A stretch of DNA of 64,000 bases from the NCBI GenBank assembly GCA_966211815.1, contig CBIHOD010000002.1, positions 78,922-142,921 of the forward strand, written 5' to 3'. Source of the DNA: JANPCX01 sp966211815. Lineage in GTDB: Bacteria; Pseudomonadota; Gammaproteobacteria; Burkholderiales; Burkholderiaceae_C. A program made the position numbers and the translations under genes. The notes beneath the pieces are model-generated. The model was not told where the DNA came from and did not search any database. It saw only the letters and a list, made by a program, of their open reading frames with translations. Shown piece by piece: positions 60,432 through 64,000 of the stretch (position 1 is its first letter; each line of letters opens with the position of its first letter).

Positions 60432-61469
60432 TCAGCGCGCCGCGCCGGCGCGCCTGGACCGCGAGCCGGCGGGTTGCGGCGCCGGGTCCGGCTCATCGGC
60501 ACCGGCGTCGGTCGTGCCGGCCACGTGCGGGCTCTCGGCGCCGCACGCCGCCAACCAGGCGCGGAAGGCGCGCACTTCGGGCCTGTCCGACGCCTTGGCG
60601 GGCGAGATGCAGTGGTACCGCTTGCGTTGGCTGAGGATGCCGGGGAAGGGCGCCAGCAGGCTGCCGTTGCCCAGCTCCTCGGCCGTCAGCGGCAGGCTGC
60701 CCAGTGCCACGCCCAGGCCGCGGGCGGCGGCCTGCAGCGCCAGGTGGAATTTGTCGAAGCCCAGCTCGGCGCGCGGCTTGAGCCGCGGCAGGCCGGCCTC
60801 GGACAGCCACTGCGCCCAGGCGCCAGGGGCCGACTGCGAATGCAGCAGCGTGTGGTGCTTGAGGTCGGCCGGCCTGGCCAGCGGCGTGGCCCGCAGCAGC
60901 TTCGGGCTGCACACCACGAACAGCGCCTCGTCGAGGAAGGGCTCGCAGGCCACCCCGTCCCAATCCCTGCGGCGCCGCAGCGAGGCCAGCTCGGCGGCGT
61001 CGAGGCAGCGGATGGAAACGTCGAAAAGCTGCGGGTTGAAGTCCAGCACCTTCTCCACCGTGGCCAGGTGCACGTCGACGTCGGGGTGCGTCTCGCAGAA
61101 CGACGAGAGCCGCGGGATCAGCCAGCGCGTGGCCATGCTGGCGGTCACGTTGACGGTGAGGATGGGGCGCTGCAGGCCGCGGCCGAGGTCTTCCGTGGCC
61201 TGGGCCATGCGGTCGAAGGCGGCGTCGATCTCGGGGAAGTAGCGCTTGCCGGCCTCGGTCAGCGCGATCTCCCGGCCCTGCCGCCTGAACAGCGCCACGC
61301 CCAGGTGGGTTTCCAGCGCCTTCACCTGGTGGCTCACCGCGCTTTGCGTGACATGCAATTCCTCCGCCGCCAGTGTGATGCTGCCGTGCCGCGCGGCCGC
61401 TTCGAAGGCGCGCAGGTGGTGCAGCGAGGGCAGGCGGCGCCTTTTCGATTTCGGTTGAGTCTGGTTCAT
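60432..61469 (-). CDS. LysR-family regulator (GcvA-like)
   Basis: 345 aa from ATG 61469. RRLPSLHHLRAFEAAARHGS and helix-turn-helix SITLAAEELHVTQSAVSHQV, then TEAGKRYFPEIDAAFDRMA are typical of GcvA-like LysR proteins. The effector domain has SMATRWLIPRLSSFCETHPD and ALQAAARGLGVALGSLPLT. It carries a C-terminal tail of about 40 residues, Ala/Pro/Arg-rich, beyond the family end. Targets unknown. Confidence 0.9.
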   Translation of the reverse strand: MNQTQPKSKRRRLPSLHHLRAFEAAARHGSITLAAEELHVTQSAVSHQVKALETHLGVALFRRQGREIALTEAGKRYFPEIDAAFDRMAQATEDLGRGLQRPILTVNVTASMATRWLIPRLSSFCETHPDVDVHLATVEKVLDFNPQLFDVSIRCLDAAELASLRRRRDWDGVACEPFLDEALFVVCSPKLLRATPLARPADLKHHTLLHSQSAPGAWAQWLSEAGLPRLKPRAELGFDKFHLALQAAARGLGVALGSLPLTAEELGNGSLLAPFPGILSQRKRYHCISPAKASDRPEVRAFRAWLAACGAESPHVAGTTDAGADEPDPAPQPAGSRSRRAGAAR

Positions 61470-61689
61470 GGATCGGTTGAAAACAACGAAATGGACGCGG
61501 ACGTCCCGGGCTTTTAAATTCTCCATAAGCGGGCCATGGGTCAGGCGCATGGCCCGGCGACGCGGCCGGCGGCTTTTCCCATGAGCGAGATTCACCCATT
61601 CTCAAGAAAAGGCCCGCATGGTCAAGGCAGTTACGGCGGGGCGTTGCGGCCGGCCCCTGGTTTGAGCCGGACCCGCCTGGAATGAAAAG

Positions 61690-61708
61690 GCCCGCGCGCC
61701 GCGCGGGC
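61690..61708. other. GC-rich hairpin before the HAD gene
   Basis: GCCCGCGC-GCC-GCGCGGGC, a perfect 8-bp stem 17 bp before the HAD start at 61726. It may affect mRNA stability or translation; no T tract follows. Confidence 0.35.
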
Positions 61709-61725
61709 GATGGAGCAACCGATCG

Positions 61726-62415
61726 ATGACCCCGATGACACCACCCAAAGAAAAAGCCGCCTTCATCTTCGACATGGACGGCACCATGGTCGACAACATG
61801 CACCACCACACCGCCTCGTGGATCGAGCTGCTCGGCCGCCACGGTGTCGACATCGACCCCGCGGCTTTTTTCAACGAGACCGCCGGCCGGACCGGGCAGC
61901 ACATCCTGCGCACCTATGTCGACGCCGGCCTCACCGACGCCGACTGCGCCGTGCTGATCGAGGAGAAGGAAGGCCTCTACCAGAGGCGCTACGCCGCCCA
62001 CATGAGCACTTTGCCGGGGTTCGACGAATTCATCAAAGAGGCGCGGCGCCTGGGCATCGCGCTGGCCGTGGCGTCCGGCGCGCCGCCGACGAACCTGGAC
62101 TTCATCCTCGACGGCCTCGGCCTGAGGGCGCATTTCGACGCGGTCGTCGGTGCGGCGGACGTGCGGCACGGCAAGCCCGACCCGGAAGTGTTCCTGCTGG
62201 CCGCGCAGCGATGCGGCGTCGCGCCGCAGCGCTGCCTGGTGTTCGAGGACGCCCCGCTGGGCGTCGAAGCAGCCGCCCGAGCCGGCATGCCGGCGGTGGT
62301 GCTGACGACCACCTTGCCGGCCGACGCGTTCTCGCAGTTCGGCCACCTGCTGGCTTGCGCGCCGGATTTCAGGGGGTTGTCTTGCGAGGGGTTGTTGCGG
62401 GGCGTCGGTGATTGA
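61726..62415 (+). CDS. HAD-family hydrolase, beta-phosphoglucomutase-like
   Basis: 229 aa from ATG 61726 (GGAG 10 bp upstream). HAD motifs: FIFDMDGTMVDNMHHH (two Asp), ALAVASGAPPTN (Ser), VRHGKPDPEVFLLA (Lys) and CLVFEDAPLGVEAAARAG (acidic pair). A cap of about 65 residues after motif I fits the phosphoglucomutase/phosphatase subfamily. Substrate unknown, probably a small sugar phosphate. A REP array follows directly. Confidence 0.92.
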   Translation: MTPMTPPKEKAAFIFDMDGTMVDNMHHHTASWIELLGRHGVDIDPAAFFNETAGRTGQHILRTYVDAGLTDADCAVLIEEKEGLYQRRYAAHMSTLPGFDEFIKEARRLGIALAVASGAPPTNLDFILDGLGLRAHFDAVVGAADVRHGKPDPEVFLLAAQRCGVAPQRCLVFEDAPLGVEAAARAGMPAVVLTTTLPADAFSQFGHLLACAPDFRGLSCEGLLRGVGD

Positions 62416-62466
62416 GGCGACGGCCGGGTTCGCGGAAAGCCGCTTACGCACTGAGGGGGGTTGAGG

Positions 62467-62838
62467 CCCTTTGACAAGCTCAGGATGGGGTCCCGTTTCC
62501 ATTCACCCTCGGGCTTTGCGGATTTCGTCAACTACCTTCCGTTCGGGCTGAGGCGGTCGAAGCCTGTATGCGCATCCCAAAAGCTTCGATGAACGGGGGA
62601 GTGGCCGGGCCCTTCGACAGGCTCAGGATGAACGGAGACGGGGGTTCACCCTGGAGTTCTGCGGCTTTCGTCAGTTAGTTTTTCCGTTCGGGCTGAGCCC
62701 TTCGACAAGCTCAGGACAGGCCTGTCGAAGCCTGTATGCGCATCTCCAAAGCTTCGATGAACGGGGAGTGACCAGGGCCCTTCGACAGGCTCAGGCCGAA
62801 CGGAGACGGGAGTCAGTCCTGAGGCTGTCGAAGGGCCC
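62467..62838. repeat. REP array with tandem duplication
   Basis: About seven copies, in both orientations, of a TTCGACAGGCTCAG / CTGAGCCTGTCGAA core flanked by CCGTTCGGGC or GAACGGA, spread over 370 bp. A block is duplicated in tandem: CCTGTATGCG at 62563 recurs at 62731 (offset 168), and CCGTTCGGGCTGAG at 62539 recurs at 62684 (offset 145); the second copy has gained an extra REP half of about 23 bp. The same core with GTGACCAGGGCCC is in the gltB-gltD gap. No gene lies in 62416-62873. Confidence 0.85.
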
Positions 62839-62873
62839 GGGCCGAACGGATGGGCGAGCCGAGATCGCTCCCC

Positions 62874-63896
62874 TCAGGCCCTGCGCCGCGCATCCCCCGG
62901 CTTGCCCTCGAAATGCCTCCCCCAGGCGCGGCGCAGCTGCAGGTCGGAATTGAAACCCGCCGCCTCCGCCGCCTGGCCGACGCTGGCGCCGCCCTGCAGC
63001 GCGCGGCGCGCGTGTTCCAGGCGGATCTGCTCGACATAAGCCAGCGGCGACACCCCCGCATGCTCGGTGAACAGCCGCAGCAAGTGCCGCTCGGTGACGC
63101 AAGCGGTGGCGGCGAGGTCGGGCATGGCCCAGGGCCTGGTCGGCTCGGCGTTCACCGCGTCCTGCACGCGATGCACCGCCGGGTGAAGGTGGTTGCGGTT
63201 CTGCAGCAGCGGCGAGATCTCCGGGTCGCGCGGGCCGCGGCGCAGGTAGACCACCATGTCCTGCGCCACGCCGCCGGCGATGTCTTCGCCGCATTCCGCG
63301 GCGATCAGTTGCAGCGCCAGGTCGATGCCGGCGGTCACGCCCGCGCTGGTGGCCACCTGGCGGTCGATCACGTACACCCGGTTGCCCACCACCTCGGCGC
63401 CGGGTGCCAGGCGCTGCAGTTCGTCGAGCAGCTCATGGTGGGTGGTGCAGCGGTGGCCGTGGAGCAGCCCGGCGTCGGCGGCGAGCAGGGCGCCGCCGCA
63501 CACCGTGACGAGGCGGTGCGGGCAGGCGCCGCCGTCCCGGGCTTTGCCCGGTGGGCCGCTGGCCCATTGCCGGCTGAGCCAGTCCCGCGTGGCCAGCCAG
63601 TCCGGGCTTTTGGCGGCGAGCGATTGCGCCAGCCGGTCGCTCGGCTGGCCCATCAACACCACCCAGCTCGGCGCGTCGAGCTTGCCGGGCAGCGGCTCCA
63701 CGCCGCTGAGCATCAAGCCCACCGACGAGTCCTGGTCGGGCGAGGCGCCGACGAAGCGCAGCTGGAACGCGGCCGGCCGGCCCCGGCGCAGCAAATGCCG
63801 GTTGGCCAGCCGGAAGGTCTCCGCGGGGCCTGCGATGTCCAGCAGCAGCGTGCCGGGCAGCAGGACGAAGAGGATGGGCGTGGGTGCCGTCGTCAT
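62874..63896 (-). CDS. GlxA-type transcriptional regulator (DJ-1/PfpI plus AraC)
   Basis: 340 aa. The N-terminal DJ-1/PfpI-like domain starts ILFVLLPGTLLLDIAGPAET; the nucleophile-elbow Cys is in RLVTVCGGALLAADAGLL. The C-terminal AraC domain includes DLAATACVTERHLLRLFTEH, GVSPLAYVEQIRLEHARRAL and SVGQAAEAAGFNSDLQLRRA. Such GlxA regulators respond to small N-containing or aldehyde-like compounds, but the ligand here is unknown. It ends the window; 63897-64000 shows nothing. Confidence 0.9.
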   Translation of the reverse strand: MTTAPTPILFVLLPGTLLLDIAGPAETFRLANRHLLRRGRPAAFQLRFVGASPDQDSSVGLMLSGVEPLPGKLDAPSWVVLMGQPSDRLAQSLAAKSPDWLATRDWLSRQWASGPPGKARDGGACPHRLVTVCGGALLAADAGLLHGHRCTTHHELLDELQRLAPGAEVVGNRVYVIDRQVATSAGVTAGIDLALQLIAAECGEDIAGGVAQDMVVYLRRGPRDPEISPLLQNRNHLHPAVHRVQDAVNAEPTRPWAMPDLAATACVTERHLLRLFTEHAGVSPLAYVEQIRLEHARRALQGGASVGQAAEAAGFNSDLQLRRAWGRHFEGKPGDARRRA

Positions 63897-64000
63897 GCGC
63901 TAGTCCAGTGAAACGGAGAAATCGGATGTGAGCCGGGGTCTGGCGGGGCGAGCCGCAAGGCGCGGCCCGCGGCCCAGGCTGGGCGCCTGGGCAAGGGGCG

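Noticed and set aside
62467..62838. CRISPR-like repeat array
   Set aside because: Repeats are in both orientations, irregularly spaced and of REP type; there are no cas genes.

Overview
The window reads as chromosome from a high-GC betaproteobacterium of the order Burkholderiales, close to Comamonadaceae and relatives. The reasons are the aroK-aroB-dgt-gltB-gltD-mlaFEDACB order, the Burkholderiales-type porin, the kynB-kynU-kynA operon, the HexR-zwf pair and the TTCGACAGGCTCAG-type REP repeats. No rRNA, tRNA, CRISPR array, prophage or complete insertion sequence is visible. Most of the window is about 70% G+C, except a block at about 3.1-12.2 kb that is clearly AT-rich (for example 21 G+C in 6541-6600 against 43 in 19081-19140).

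Region by region. 0.3-4.4 kb: three consecutive membrane proteins, each with a four-cysteine zinc ribbon; the G+C drop falls inside the second one. 4.4-12.0 kb: a minus-strand type IV pilus tip operon, pilE-fimT-pilV-pilW-pilX-pilY1, placed directly upstream of aroK where pilMNOPQ is usually found. 12.2-22.8 kb: shikimate genes aroK and aroB, a dNTPase, a RAYT-like protein that has lost its catalytic residues, and glutamate synthase gltB/gltD separated by a REPIN-like element. 22.9-27.2 kb: the complete mlaFEDACB lipid-asymmetry operon with a terminator. 27.4-33.1 kb: a PEP-mutase-family gene with a 3' frameshift, hexR and zwf, a second divergent RpiR regulator, and a porin.

33.5-43.1 kb holds a tightly linked operon: a pseudo-receiver protein, response regulator, sensor kinase, ABC ATPase, AfuA-like binding protein, fused permease, second ABC ATPase and a PhnD-like binding protein. 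It is followed by tal and pgi (43.2-45.9 kb). The binding protein carries His-Asp...Glu at the spacing I remember for hexose-phosphate binding by AfuA, so this may be a two-component-controlled sugar-phosphate importer next to sugar-phosphate metabolism rather than an iron importer.

46-51 kb: a small conserved protein, a DctB/DctD-type two-component system with a variant GAFTNA loop, and a glutamate/aspartate-type binding protein. 51.3-56.4 kb: a LysR gene divergent from dabB-dabA, a DAB-type inorganic carbon pump with all four zinc-site residues. 56.6-59.4 kb: the kynurenine pathway operon. 59.8-64 kb: two HAD hydrolases, a GcvA-type LysR regulator, a 370-bp REP array with a tandem duplication, and a GlxA-type AraC regulator.

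The strongest leads are the AfuA-like sensor-transporter operon, the catalytically erased RAYT, the AT-rich pilus-tip cassette with a breakpoint inside a gene, the triple zinc-ribbon cluster, and the DAB carbon pump.
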